This document shows, in pieces, positions 15,778 to 24,148 of a DNA stretch of 64,000 nt. The stretch is from Gottschalkia acidurici 9a (lineage in GTDB: Bacteria; Bacillota; Clostridia; Tissierellales; Gottschalkiaceae). Position 1 is the stretch's first letter. Every line of letters begins with the position of its first letter. Both the position numbers and the translations under genes were made by a program. Location: assembly GCF_000299355.1 (NCBI RefSeq), contig NC_018664.1:1720380-1784379 (forward strand), read 5' to 3'. The notes below the pieces were generated by a model. That model saw only the letters and a program-made list of their open reading frames with translations. It had not been told where the DNA came from and did no database searches.

Positions 15778-18474
15778 CTATATAACTACTTCTTGCATAT
15801 CTTCAATTTTTTCTACTTTTATAGCACATACCTTGTATTCCGCAGTTTTTGTAACTGGGTCAAAAGCTGAGTTTGTAAGTTCATTTACTGGTGATTCTCT
15901 ATAGTGGAATGTCATAAATACCATTCCTAGTTTAACTCTTTCAGTTACTGTTACTCTAGTCACTATAGATCCACGTCTAGAAGATACTCTTGCAAAGTCT
16001 CCTTCTTCTAATCCTAGTCTCTTCGCGTCTACTGGATTTATCTCTGCAAGTTCATGTGGTCTTATACCATCTAGTTTATCAGACCATCTAGTCATGACAT
16101 TGTAGTGGTATAGCATTCTACCTGTTGTAAGAAGTATTGGATAGTCTTCACAAGTAAGCTCTGCTGGTGGCTCATATTCAACTGGAAGCATTAATCCTTT
16201 TCCTCTAGGGAAAGTTCCCTTATGAAGAATTGGAGTTCCAGGATGGTCTTCTGTTGGACATGGCCATGGTATACCAACTTTGTCTATTCTTTGATAACTT
16301 ATTCCTCTATAGCTAGGAGTAGTTTTTCTAATTTCTTCATGAATTTCTTCTGAATCTCTGTAGTCAAACCCTTTTGCTCCTAAACCTTTTGCTACTTCAC
16401 ATAGTATTTTCCAGTCTAGTCTTGCTTCTCCTGGTGGATCTACTGCTTTTCTAACTCTTTGAACTCTTCTTTCAGTATTTGTAAATGTTCCATCTTTTTC
16501 AGCATAGCATGTTGCTGGTAATACTACATCTGCAAGCTTAGCAGTTTCTGATAAGAATATATCTTGAACTACTAAAAAGTCTAAATTATTTAAAGATTTT
16601 CTAACATGATTTGCATCTGGATCTGTAAGAACAGGATCTTCTCCCATAACATACATAGCCTTAACGTTTCCATCATGTGCTTCATCTAGCATTTCTGGTA
16701 TTCTAAGTCCATTTTTAGAATTTAACTTTGTTCCCCAAGTTTCTTCAAAGAACTTTAAGTTTTTCTCATCCTCAACGTTTTGATATCCTGGGAATGTGTT
16801 TGGAAGTGCTCCCATATCACAAGCGCCTTGAACGTTATTTTGTCCACGCATTGGATTAATTCCAGCATTCTCTATTCCTAGATGTCCTGTAATCATAGCA
16901 AGATTTGCAAGATTCATAACATTAGCTGTTCCCGTTGTATGTTCTGTGATTCCTAGTGTATAGAATATACCTGCTTTTTTAGTACTAGTATAAAGTTTAG
17001 CAGTTTCATATAATAATTCTTCTGATATTCCTGTTATCCTAGTTGCTACATCAGGTGGATAATTTTCTATTACTTCTAATACACTTTCAAATCCTGTACA
17101 ACGACTTTCTATAAATTCTTTATCATGCCATCCTTCTCTCACTATGATGTGCATTATACCATTTATTAACGCTGCATCCGTACCAGAATTTAATGGAAGC
17201 CATAGTGTGGCTCTTTCTGCAAGTTCTGTACGACGAGGATCTATTACTATAAGTTTTGATCCATTTTTAGCAGCTTTTTTCATTTTATTTCCGATTATAG
17301 GATGTGCCTCTGTAGCATTTGATCCTATAATAAATAATACTTCATTACCCTCTACCTCACCGATAGAGTTTGTCATAGCTCCACTTCCTAATGTAGTTGC
17401 AAGACCTGCAACTGTAGGAGCGTGTCAGGTTCGAGCGCAGTGATCTACGTTATTAGTACCTACTGCTACTCTCATCATTTTTTGGAAAACAAAGTTATCT
17501 TCATTTACGCAACGTGCCGAACTTAATCCTGCTATTGAATCTGATCCATATTGTTCTTTTGTATCTTTTAATTTACCAATTACCAGTTTCATAGCTTCTT
17601 CCCAGCTTGCTTCTACAAACTCTCCTTTTTTCTTGATTAGAGGAGTAGTAAGTCTTTCTTCACTATTTATAAGATCTATATGGTATCTTCCTTTTACACA
17701 AAGAGATCTACCATTTACCGGGGAATCTGGATTTGGAGTTACCCCTACCACTTTTCCATCTTTAACATTTAAGTCAAAGTTACATCCAGTACCACAGAAT
17801 GGACATGTAGTACGAACTTTTGTTACTTCCCATGGCTTTATTCCTTTTAATTGTTTATTTGAAATCGCACCTGTAGGACACATACTTATACATTGTCCGC
17901 AAAGTCTACAGTTTTTGTAATCTATTGGTTCATCAAACCCTGTAGCTATTTTAGAATCAAAACCTCTACCTACGAAGTCTATAGCTGTAGTAACTTGAAT
18001 TTCACTACATACTCTTACACATTTACCACATAAAATACATTTGCTTTGATCCCTTTCCATAACGGGATTTAAGCTTTCTATAGCATAATTCTTTCTTTCA
18101 CCTTCGAATGAAGGTTTTCTTACACCATATCTATAAGCATATGATTGAAGTCCACAATTCCCAACTTTATCACAAGTTAAGCAATCCTTTGGATGATTTG
18201 ATAATAATAAATCTAATATATTCTTTCTAGCTTCAACAACTCTTTTAGATTCTGACTGTACAACCATACCTTCTGATACTTCTACAGAACAAGAAGCAAC
18301 AAGATTTCTAGCTCCTTCTACTTCTACTACACATATTCTACAGCCACCAAAAGATGAGAGTTCTTTGTCATAGCATAAGTGTGGAATATCTATTCCGTTT
18401 TCTTTAGCAGCTTCTAGTATAGTAGTTCCTTTTTTTACTGTAACTTTTTTACCGTCTATAACGAATGTAACCAT
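15778..18474 (-). CDS. fdhF: formate dehydrogenase catalytic subunit, selenocysteine form
   Basis: One 898-residue gene read through an in-frame UGA at 17425-17427, decoded as selenocysteine 350. Automated calling would split it into 349- and about 532-residue pieces. In order it has an N-terminal 2Fe-2S domain (C34, C45, C48, C62), the H94/C98/C101/C107 cluster site, two 4Fe-4S ferredoxin sites (C146-C156, C189-C199), the C224/C227/C231/C259 cluster of the molybdopterin domain, then the pterin-binding domains. The active-site context is DHCART-U-HAPTVAG; the paralogue at 20692-23385 has cysteine there. The enzyme interconverts formate and CO2. The NuoG-like N-terminus suggests electron exchange with a hydrogenase, ferredoxin or NAD(P)-linked partner, none of which lies nearby. 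A GGAGGTGGG site precedes the ATG. Confidence 0.93.
17395..17427 (-). promoter_or_regulatory. SECIS element directing selenocysteine insertion
   Basis: On the minus strand the UGA at 17425-17427 is followed after 11 bases by AGTTGCA-GGTCT-TGCAACT (17395-17413), a perfect 7-base-pair stem with the loop GGTCT. The GG-U apical loop and the distance from UGA match the SelB-binding hairpin of the E. coli fdhF gene, where GUUGCAGGUCU also occurs. The selA, selB, selC and selD genes are not in the window. Confidence 0.92.
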
Positions 18475-18563
18475 AATCCCACCTCCAATTTATAATATTC
18501 AAACTACATAAATCTTCTAGCATTGCATTTATAACTTATATTTTTAACTATTGAAGCCATTAT

Positions 18564-18656
18564 CGTTATTCCTTTTTGGGAATCACGATGGCATAAAAAA
18601 AACAGGAAGCTGCTTCCGTTATTCCTTTTTGGGTTCCTCGATGTTATTCTAACATC
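18564..18656 (-). promoter_or_regulatory. repeat-bearing leader/operator of the Sec formate dehydrogenase
   Basis: CGTTATTCCTTTTTGGG occurs twice as a perfect 17-base direct repeat (18564-18580 and 18617-18633). The first copy is half of an inverted repeat, CGTTATTCC with GGAATCACG around TTTTTG. GGAAGCTGCTTCC (18605-18617) is a short palindrome, and GATGTTA-TTC-TAACATC (18640-18656) is another. A candidate promoter on the minus strand, TTTACT then 17 bases then TAGAAT, overlaps the last palindrome, so the repeats would lie in the 5' leader. CGTTAT half-sites recall ModE-type molybdate regulators; the link is inference. Confidence 0.5.
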
Positions 18657-18708
18657 AATATTTTAAAAAGTAAATAGTATTTTTAAAATAAGTATGTTAG
18701 TTAAATAA

Positions 18709-19218
18709 CTAATTTTCAATGGTTATAGATTGTATAATATAACCATTCACTATAAAGTCTGTTATCTCTTTTACGTTTTCAAAGTTAAAGTAAGGTATAT
18801 TTTCGTCTATATAACTATCACTTATTATACATATTAGTTCTTCACTTTTACATTTAATTCTTCCTTTTCCTATTGATTCTCTATAGACCTCAATCTTTGG
18901 TTTATTCTCACTCTTATATCCTTCAGTAATTATTATATCTACATCATTAATATAACTTATTAAGTCATCTAAACTCTTTTCTTTTTCTACATTCGATATA
19001 AGTGCAAATTTGTTGGGTGAAGATAACATAACTGTATCGGCTCCAGCTTCCATGTGCATATAAGTGTCCTTACCCTTATGATCTATATCAAAGTCACCAC
19101 AATGGTGCTTTATCACAGCTACTTTATACCCTCTATTTTTTAATTCGCTTATTATTTTAGTTAATATAGTGGTTTTCCCTGAATTAGAATATCCGACCAT
19201 AGAAATAACAGGTATCAT
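18709..19218 (-). CDS. mobB: molybdopterin-guanine dinucleotide biosynthesis protein MobB
   Basis: A GTP-binding accessory protein that helps MobA attach GMP to the molybdenum cofactor. The 169-residue protein starts with VISMVGYSNSGKTTIL (Walker A), then has VAVIKHHCGDFDID and the DIIITEGYK segment typical of MobB. The ATG at 19218 overlaps the moeA stop and has AAGGAG about 9 bases upstream, so it is coupled to moeA. Formate dehydrogenases of this type usually carry bis-MGD, so the gene serves its neighbours. Confidence 0.9.
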   Translation of the reverse strand: MIPVISMVGYSNSGKTTILTKIISELKNRGYKVAVIKHHCGDFDIDHKGKDTYMHMEAGADTVMLSSPNKFALISNVEKEKSLDDLISYINDVDIIITEGYKSENKPKIEVYRESIGKGRIKCKSEELICIISDSYIDENIPYFNFENVKEITDFIVNGYIIQSITIEN

Positions 19219-19219
19219 T

Positions 19220-20461
19220 TTATTTTGCTCCTTCTTCATCTAATAATATAACATCTACTTTTTGTCCCTTTTCTAGAGGAGAACTATTTGAAGGAATATC
19301 TACTAGTCCATTGCAATCTATCATAGATCTTAACACTCCTGGATTTTGTTTTCCGGACAAGTAAATCTCCACTCTTTCTTCCTTTTTTACAACTTTTACT
19401 CTCATGAATCTTCTTTGACTACTTGTCTTCTTGAAATCATCCATCATTACTCCTACAACTTTATTTCTTTCCCAATTTCTACTACCACATATTTTCTTTA
19501 TAAGAGGTCTTACCATAACTTCAAATGTTATAAGAGCTGCTCCAGGATTTCCTGAAAGTCCTATTAAAATCTTTTCTTTGTACTCTGAGGCTAATGCTGG
19601 TGTTCCTGGCTTCATTTTTACTCTCGAGAATATAGTTTCTGCTCCTATTTTGTCATATGCATTTTGAATTAAGTCATAATCCCCTACAGATGCTCCTCCT
19701 GTAGATATTATAAAGTCACATTCATTTACCTTTTCTCTAAATATCTCTGATATTTTTTCTAGATCATCTTCTACGATTCCTAAGCTTATAGGAATTCCTC
19801 CATGCTGAATGATAGATGCTGATATACTATATATATTACTATTGTATATTTTACCCTCATCTAAGCTCTGTGTTATATCTCTAAGCTCTGTTCCTGTAGA
19901 TAGAACCCCTATCTTAGGTTTTTTATAAACATTAACTTCTCTCATTCCTAGTGCAGCAAACATTCCTACACATCCTGGATTTATCGTAGTTCCTTTAAGT
20001 ATTAATTTTTCTCCTTTTTTAACGTCTTCTCCTATATCTACAAAATTCTCATATGCCTTTGAACTTACATATATGTTTACAAATTCTATACCTTCATCAG
20101 TATCTTCTTTTCTTATTATAGTATCATATCCATGAGGTATCATAGCTCCAGTCATTATCTTTATAGTAGTGTTCTCTTTAGCTTCTCCTTTAAAAACACG
20201 ACCTGCCGGAGCAGTTCCTATTACCTTAAGTTTTATAGGATTCTCTTTCGAAGCATTCTTTACATCATTGGACTTAACTGCATATCCATCTAGTGGTGAT
20301 CTGTTAAATTCCGGAACATTTATAGTTGCATATATATCTTCCGCTAATACTCTATTTAATGACTCCATTATATTAATACTTTCAACTTCTGTAGTCTTTA
20401 CTTTTGATAACAATATTTCTTTAGCTAATTCAAGTTCTATACCTTTAATCACTTTGCTCAC
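19220..20461 (-). CDS. moeA: molybdopterin molybdotransferase MoeA
   Basis: It inserts molybdate into adenylated molybdopterin. The 413-residue length is normal. Marks of the family are PEFNRSPLDGYAVKS, TGAMIPHGYDTIIRKEDT, GVLSTGTEL, STGGASVGDYDLI and LSGNPGAALITFE. It lies between the two formate dehydrogenase genes and is coupled to mobB, giving a compact cofactor-plus-enzyme locus. Whether the metal is molybdenum or tungsten cannot be told from MoeA alone. Confidence 0.95.
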   Translation of the reverse strand: MSKVIKGIELELAKEILLSKVKTTEVESINIMESLNRVLAEDIYATINVPEFNRSPLDGYAVKSNDVKNASKENPIKLKVIGTAPAGRVFKGEAKENTTIKIMTGAMIPHGYDTIIRKEDTDEGIEFVNIYVSSKAYENFVDIGEDVKKGEKLILKGTTINPGCVGMFAALGMREVNVYKKPKIGVLSTGTELRDITQSLDEGKIYNSNIYSISASIIQHGGIPISLGIVEDDLEKISEIFREKVNECDFIISTGGASVGDYDLIQNAYDKIGAETIFSRVKMKPGTPALASEYKEKILIGLSGNPGAALITFEVMVRPLIKKICGSRNWERNKVVGVMMDDFKKTSSQRRFMRVKVVKKEERVEIYLSGKQNPGVLRSMIDCNGLVDIPSNSSPLEKGQKVDVILLDEEGAK

Positions 20462-20607
20462 CTTCTTTTAATTTATCTTGTTAAGTTGATTCTAAAGTAA
20501 TATAGGTTTTTTTCAACTCTAAAATATACTACTGTGTTTTTTAATATAATTTAATTTACTTTTTTGAATTTTATTCTATCTGTGGTTAAAATTAATATTT
20601 TTATTTA

Positions 20608-20668
20608 ACAATAGATAAAAGCTTTTAATCTGTTAATTTCTAACATATCAAAAGCTTTTATCTATTGT
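20608..20668 (-). terminator. long hairpin terminator after the Cys formate dehydrogenase
   Basis: ACAATAGATAAAAGCTTTT (20608-20626) and AAAAGCTTTTATCTATTGT (20650-20668) are perfect inverted repeats of 19 bases. The hairpin follows the gene ending at 20692 and separates it from moeA. Confidence 0.65.
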
Positions 20669-20691
20669 ATATTGTTTTTTTGTTCTCTCTC

Positions 20692-23385
20692 TTAAACTAT
20701 AACTTCTTCTTTATCATCTAATTTTTCTATTTTTACTGCAGTAATTTTATACTCTGGTGTCTTTGTAACAGGATCAAAAGCTGAGTTTGTAAGTTCATTT
20801 ACAGGAGATTCTTTATAATGGAATGTCATAAACATCATTCCAGGCTTGACTCTCTCTGTTATAGTTACTCTTGTCAATATAGAACCACGTCTAGATGTTA
20901 CTCTTATAAATTCTTCTTCTTTCACTCCAAGTTTTTCTGCATCAATAGGATTTATCTCAGCTAACTCATGAGGTCTTATTTTCATTAAAGTTTCTAGATG
21001 TCTAGTGGTAATACAGTAATGATACAGCATTCTTCCTGTCGCAAGAAGTGTAGGATATTCCTCACACACAAGTTCTGCTGGTGGTTCGTACTCTACTGGC
21101 AACATTAGTCCTAGTCCTCTTGAGAATTTTCCTTTGTGTAAAAACTTCGTTCCTGGATGCTCAACAGTTGGACATGGCCATTGAATTCCACCTTCATCAA
21201 GTCTTTCATATGTTATACCTGCATAACTAGGTATAGTTCTTCTTATTTCATTAAATATATCTTCTGCTGAAGAGTAATTAATATCATGTCCTAAACGATT
21301 TGCTATATCACATAATATTTCCCAATCTAATCTAGCTCTACCTGGTGGATTTACCGCTTTTCTAACCCTCTGTACCCTTCTCTCTGTATTTGTAAACGTA
21401 CCATCTTTTTCACCATAACAAGTTGCAGGCAAGATTACGTCTGCATATGTAGCTATCTCTGATAAGAATATATCTTGCACAACTAAAAAATCTAGTTTCT
21501 TTAGAGCTGCCTTTATATGATTAGCATCCGGATCAGTCAACACAGGATCTTCTCCCATAACATACATAAATTTAAGAGTTCCGTCTGATGCTCCATCTAT
21601 CATTTCTGGAATCCTAAGTCCTTTTTCAGATCTTAATTTAGCTCCCCAAGCTTTTTCAAAGAATTCTAAGTTTTTTAAATCACTAACATCTTTATATCCT
21701 GGAAAATTATTTGGTAAAGCACCCATATCACAAGATCCTTGAACGTTATTTTGTCCCCTTAATGGATTTATACCTGCATTTTCAATACCTAGATGTCCAG
21801 TTACCATAGCAAGGTTTGCAAGATTCATAACGTTTGCAGTTCCTGTAGTATGCTCGGTAATTCCTAACGTATAGAATATACCCGCCTTTTTAGTACCTGT
21901 ATATAATCTAGCAGCTTCATATAAGTCGCCTTTTGGAATACCAGTAATTCTTTCTACGACATCTGGTGTATATCCTTTAACGGTATCCCACATATTTTCA
22001 AACCCTTCACATCTAGTTTTTATATATTCATCATCGTGCCATCCTTCATTTACTATAATATTTATCATACCATTTACAAGAGCTGCGTCAGTTCCTGATT
22101 GTAAGGGTAAGTATAGAGTGGCCATTTCTGCAAGTTCTGTACGACGAGGATCTACTACTATTAACTTAGACCCTTTTCTAGCAGCCTGCTTCATTTTATT
22201 TCCTATGATTGGATGGGCTTCTGTAGCATTACAACCTATAATAAATAACACCTCATTATCTACTACTTCACCAATAGAGTTTGTCATAGCTCCATCTCCA
22301 AGTGTAGTCGCAAGTCCAGCAACAGTCGGTGCATGACAAGTTCTCGCGCAATGATCTACATTATTTGTTCCCATAGCTACTCTCATAACTTTTTGAAATA
22401 CATAGTTATCTTCATTTACACAACGTGCTGAGCTTAATCCTGCTAATGCATCTGCACCATGCTTTTCTCTTATATCATTTATTTTTCTTACTATAAGACT
22501 TAGAGCCTCATCCCAACTTGATTCAATAAATGTTCCATCCTTTTTTATTAATGGTTTAGTTAGTCTATCTGGGCTATTCATAATATCTATATGATATCTC
22601 CCTTTAACACACATCGCAGATTCATTAACAGGTGCATTATCTGTAGGAGTAACGCCTACTACTTTTCCACCTTTAATATTTAAATCAAAATTACATCCAG
22701 TACCACAAAATGGACATGTTGTACGTACTTTTGTTACTTCCCATGGTCTTACATTCTTTAATTGTTTATTTACAAGTGCTCCAGTTGGACAGACACTTAT
22801 ACATTGTCCACACATTCTACAATTCTTGTAATCAATAGAGTCGTCGAATGCAGTTGTAACCTTGGAATTAAATCCTCTTCCTGTAAATTCAATAGTACCT
22901 GTAACCTGAACTTCTTTACACACTCTCACACATTTTCCACATAAAATACATTTATTTTGATCTCTTTCCATAACAGGATTTAAGTCATCTATTTGATGAT
23001 TCTTCTTTTCCCCTATAAATGAAGATTCTTTGATTCCATATCTAATACAATACTCCTGAAGTTTACATTCTCCAACTTTACTACATGTTAAACAGTCTTG
23101 TGGATGATTAGATAGTATCAAGTCTAGTAGGTTTTTCCTAGTCTCTATAACTTTTTTAGATTCTGTTTGTATAATCATACCCTCTGTTACTTCTGTGGAG
23201 CAAGCAGCCATAAGATTTCTAGCTCCTTCTACTTCTACTACACATATTCTACAGCCCCCAAAAGATGTAAGTTCTTTATCATAGCAAAAATTTGGTATAT
23301 CTATTCCAATTCCGTTAGCCGCTTCTATTATACTAGTTTTCTCTTCCACTTGAACTTTTTTTCCGTCTATTATGATATTTATCAT
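20692..23385 (-). CDS. fdhF: formate dehydrogenase catalytic subunit, cysteine form
   Basis: An 897-residue paralogue of the gene at 15778-18474, collinear with the same 2Fe-2S, H/C3, double 4Fe-4S and molybdopterin domains. Codon 350 (22336-22338) is TGT, so the metal ligand is cysteine in DHCART-C-HAPTVAG. Cysteine forms are usually slower enzymes but do not need selenium. The hairpin that serves as SECIS in the sister gene is degraded here (its loop GGTCT has become GGACT). A TCGGAGGTG site precedes the ATG by about 8 bases. No electron-transfer subunit gene is adjacent. Confidence 0.93.
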   Translation of the reverse strand: MINIIIDGKKVQVEEKTSIIEAANGIGIDIPNFCYDKELTSFGGCRICVVEVEGARNLMAACSTEVTEGMIIQTESKKVIETRKNLLDLILSNHPQDCLTCSKVGECKLQEYCIRYGIKESSFIGEKKNHQIDDLNPVMERDQNKCILCGKCVRVCKEVQVTGTIEFTGRGFNSKVTTAFDDSIDYKNCRMCGQCISVCPTGALVNKQLKNVRPWEVTKVRTTCPFCGTGCNFDLNIKGGKVVGVTPTDNAPVNESAMCVKGRYHIDIMNSPDRLTKPLIKKDGTFIESSWDEALSLIVRKINDIREKHGADALAGLSSARCVNEDNYVFQKVMRVAMGTNNVDHCARTCHAPTVAGLATTLGDGAMTNSIGEVVDNEVLFIIGCNATEAHPIIGNKMKQAARKGSKLIVVDPRRTELAEMATLYLPLQSGTDAALVNGMINIIVNEGWHDDEYIKTRCEGFENMWDTVKGYTPDVVERITGIPKGDLYEAARLYTGTKKAGIFYTLGITEHTTGTANVMNLANLAMVTGHLGIENAGINPLRGQNNVQGSCDMGALPNNFPGYKDVSDLKNLEFFEKAWGAKLRSEKGLRIPEMIDGASDGTLKFMYVMGEDPVLTDPDANHIKAALKKLDFLVVQDIFLSEIATYADVILPATCYGEKDGTFTNTERRVQRVRKAVNPPGRARLDWEILCDIANRLGHDINYSSAEDIFNEIRRTIPSYAGITYERLDEGGIQWPCPTVEHPGTKFLHKGKFSRGLGLMLPVEYEPPAELVCEEYPTLLATGRMLYHYCITTRHLETLMKIRPHELAEINPIDAEKLGVKEEEFIRVTSRRGSILTRVTITERVKPGMMFMTFHYKESPVNELTNSAFDPVTKTPEYKITAVKIEKLDDKEEVIV

Positions 23386-23436
23386 TCTTTTTGCACCTCC
23401 GAAAAATTTTCATAGTATTTGGAGTATTATGAATAT

Positions 23437-23559
23437 CGTTATTTTTATAGAATATATCGTTATTTATCACAATAGTACTTTTGCGTATTTTATGTGTATT
23501 TTGCAACAGTTTCCGTTATTCATAAACTAACTATTCGATAATTATTCTATCACCGTTAT
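23437..23559 (-). promoter_or_regulatory. four CGTTAT elements upstream of the Cys formate dehydrogenase
   Basis: CGTTAT starts at 23437, 23458, 23514 and 23554, all in the same orientation; the first two are 21 bases apart, about two helical turns. The same word starts the 17-base repeats upstream of the selenocysteine paralogue. This suggests a common DNA-binding regulator of both genes. The rest of the 385-base gap between this gene and the spore protein gene shows no coding sequence. Confidence 0.45.
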
Positions 23560-23703
23560 ATGAGAATGTAAATATCATTTTCACTCAGTCATGTTAATTA
23601 AATAACTACTTTTTATATGTTTTCATATAGTTGTATAAATTGAATCTATAACAAATTTTCTACTTATTACTTTTTTAAATAGTAATGTTCTAAAATTTCT
23701 CAT

Positions 23704-23745
23704 AAAAAAAGATCCCTTTATTTAAAGAGATCCTTCTTTTTTTGT
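23704..23745 (-). terminator. terminator of the small acid-soluble spore protein gene
   Basis: GATCCCTTT (23711-23719) pairs with AAAGAGATC (23724-23732), and the stem is flanked by A and T runs. On the minus strand it ends in seven T residues. Confidence 0.65.
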
Positions 23746-23770
23746 TTTTACACAAAATTATATTTTAAAA

Positions 23771-23983
23771 CTATTTTCCAGATAATGATCTTTGAGCTTG
23801 CTCTACTAGTCTTTTTGTCATGTATCCACCAACGTAACCATTTTGTCTAGCAGATAGGTTTCCCTTGTCTATTGACTCATAGTTACTTAATCCTAACTCA
23901 CTTGCAATCTCAGTTTTCATTTGATTTAAAGCTTGACGAGCTTCAGGAACAACTATTTTATTACTACTGTTTGTACTTGGCAT
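23771..23983 (-). CDS. alpha/beta-type small acid-soluble spore protein
   Basis: This DNA-coating protein protects spore DNA from UV and heat and is degraded by the GPR protease at germination. The 70-residue protein has VVPEARQALNQMKTEIASELG, including the T-E-I-A/S-E cleavage region, and the second motif GYVGGYMTKRLVEQAQ. An AAAAGGAGGTG site precedes the ATG. It is a single gene ending in its own terminator and would be expected to be sigma G dependent. Confidence 0.95.
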   Translation of the reverse strand: MPSTNSSNKIVVPEARQALNQMKTEIASELGLSNYESIDKGNLSARQNGYVGGYMTKRLVEQAQRSLSGK

Positions 23984-24148
23984 GTTTTACACCTCCTTTT
24001 GCTTTGTAGTATTAATATCTGCAAAAGAAAGCGTTTTTAAACTAGTAATTTTTTCTATTATATCCAGTTCATATAGTCATTATATTTTCTTATAGTGATC
24101 CTAGTTTAATTGCGCAATTTTTTAACCATCTTATAATCATTTCTATAC

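Noticed and set aside
15778-18474. Two separate formate dehydrogenase genes (N-terminal and C-terminal halves)
   Set aside because: The two frames are the same frame interrupted only by UGA, with a SECIS hairpin downstream and a full-length paralogue nearby; one selenoprotein gene is the better reading.
18475-18708. Molybdenum-cofactor riboswitch upstream of the Sec formate dehydrogenase
   Set aside because: The region has hairpins and sits in the right place, but I could not match it to the known Moco motif; the repeated CGTTAT words fit operator sites better.
23437-23559. CRISPR-like array
   Set aside because: The repeats are only six bases with irregular spacing and no spacer structure.
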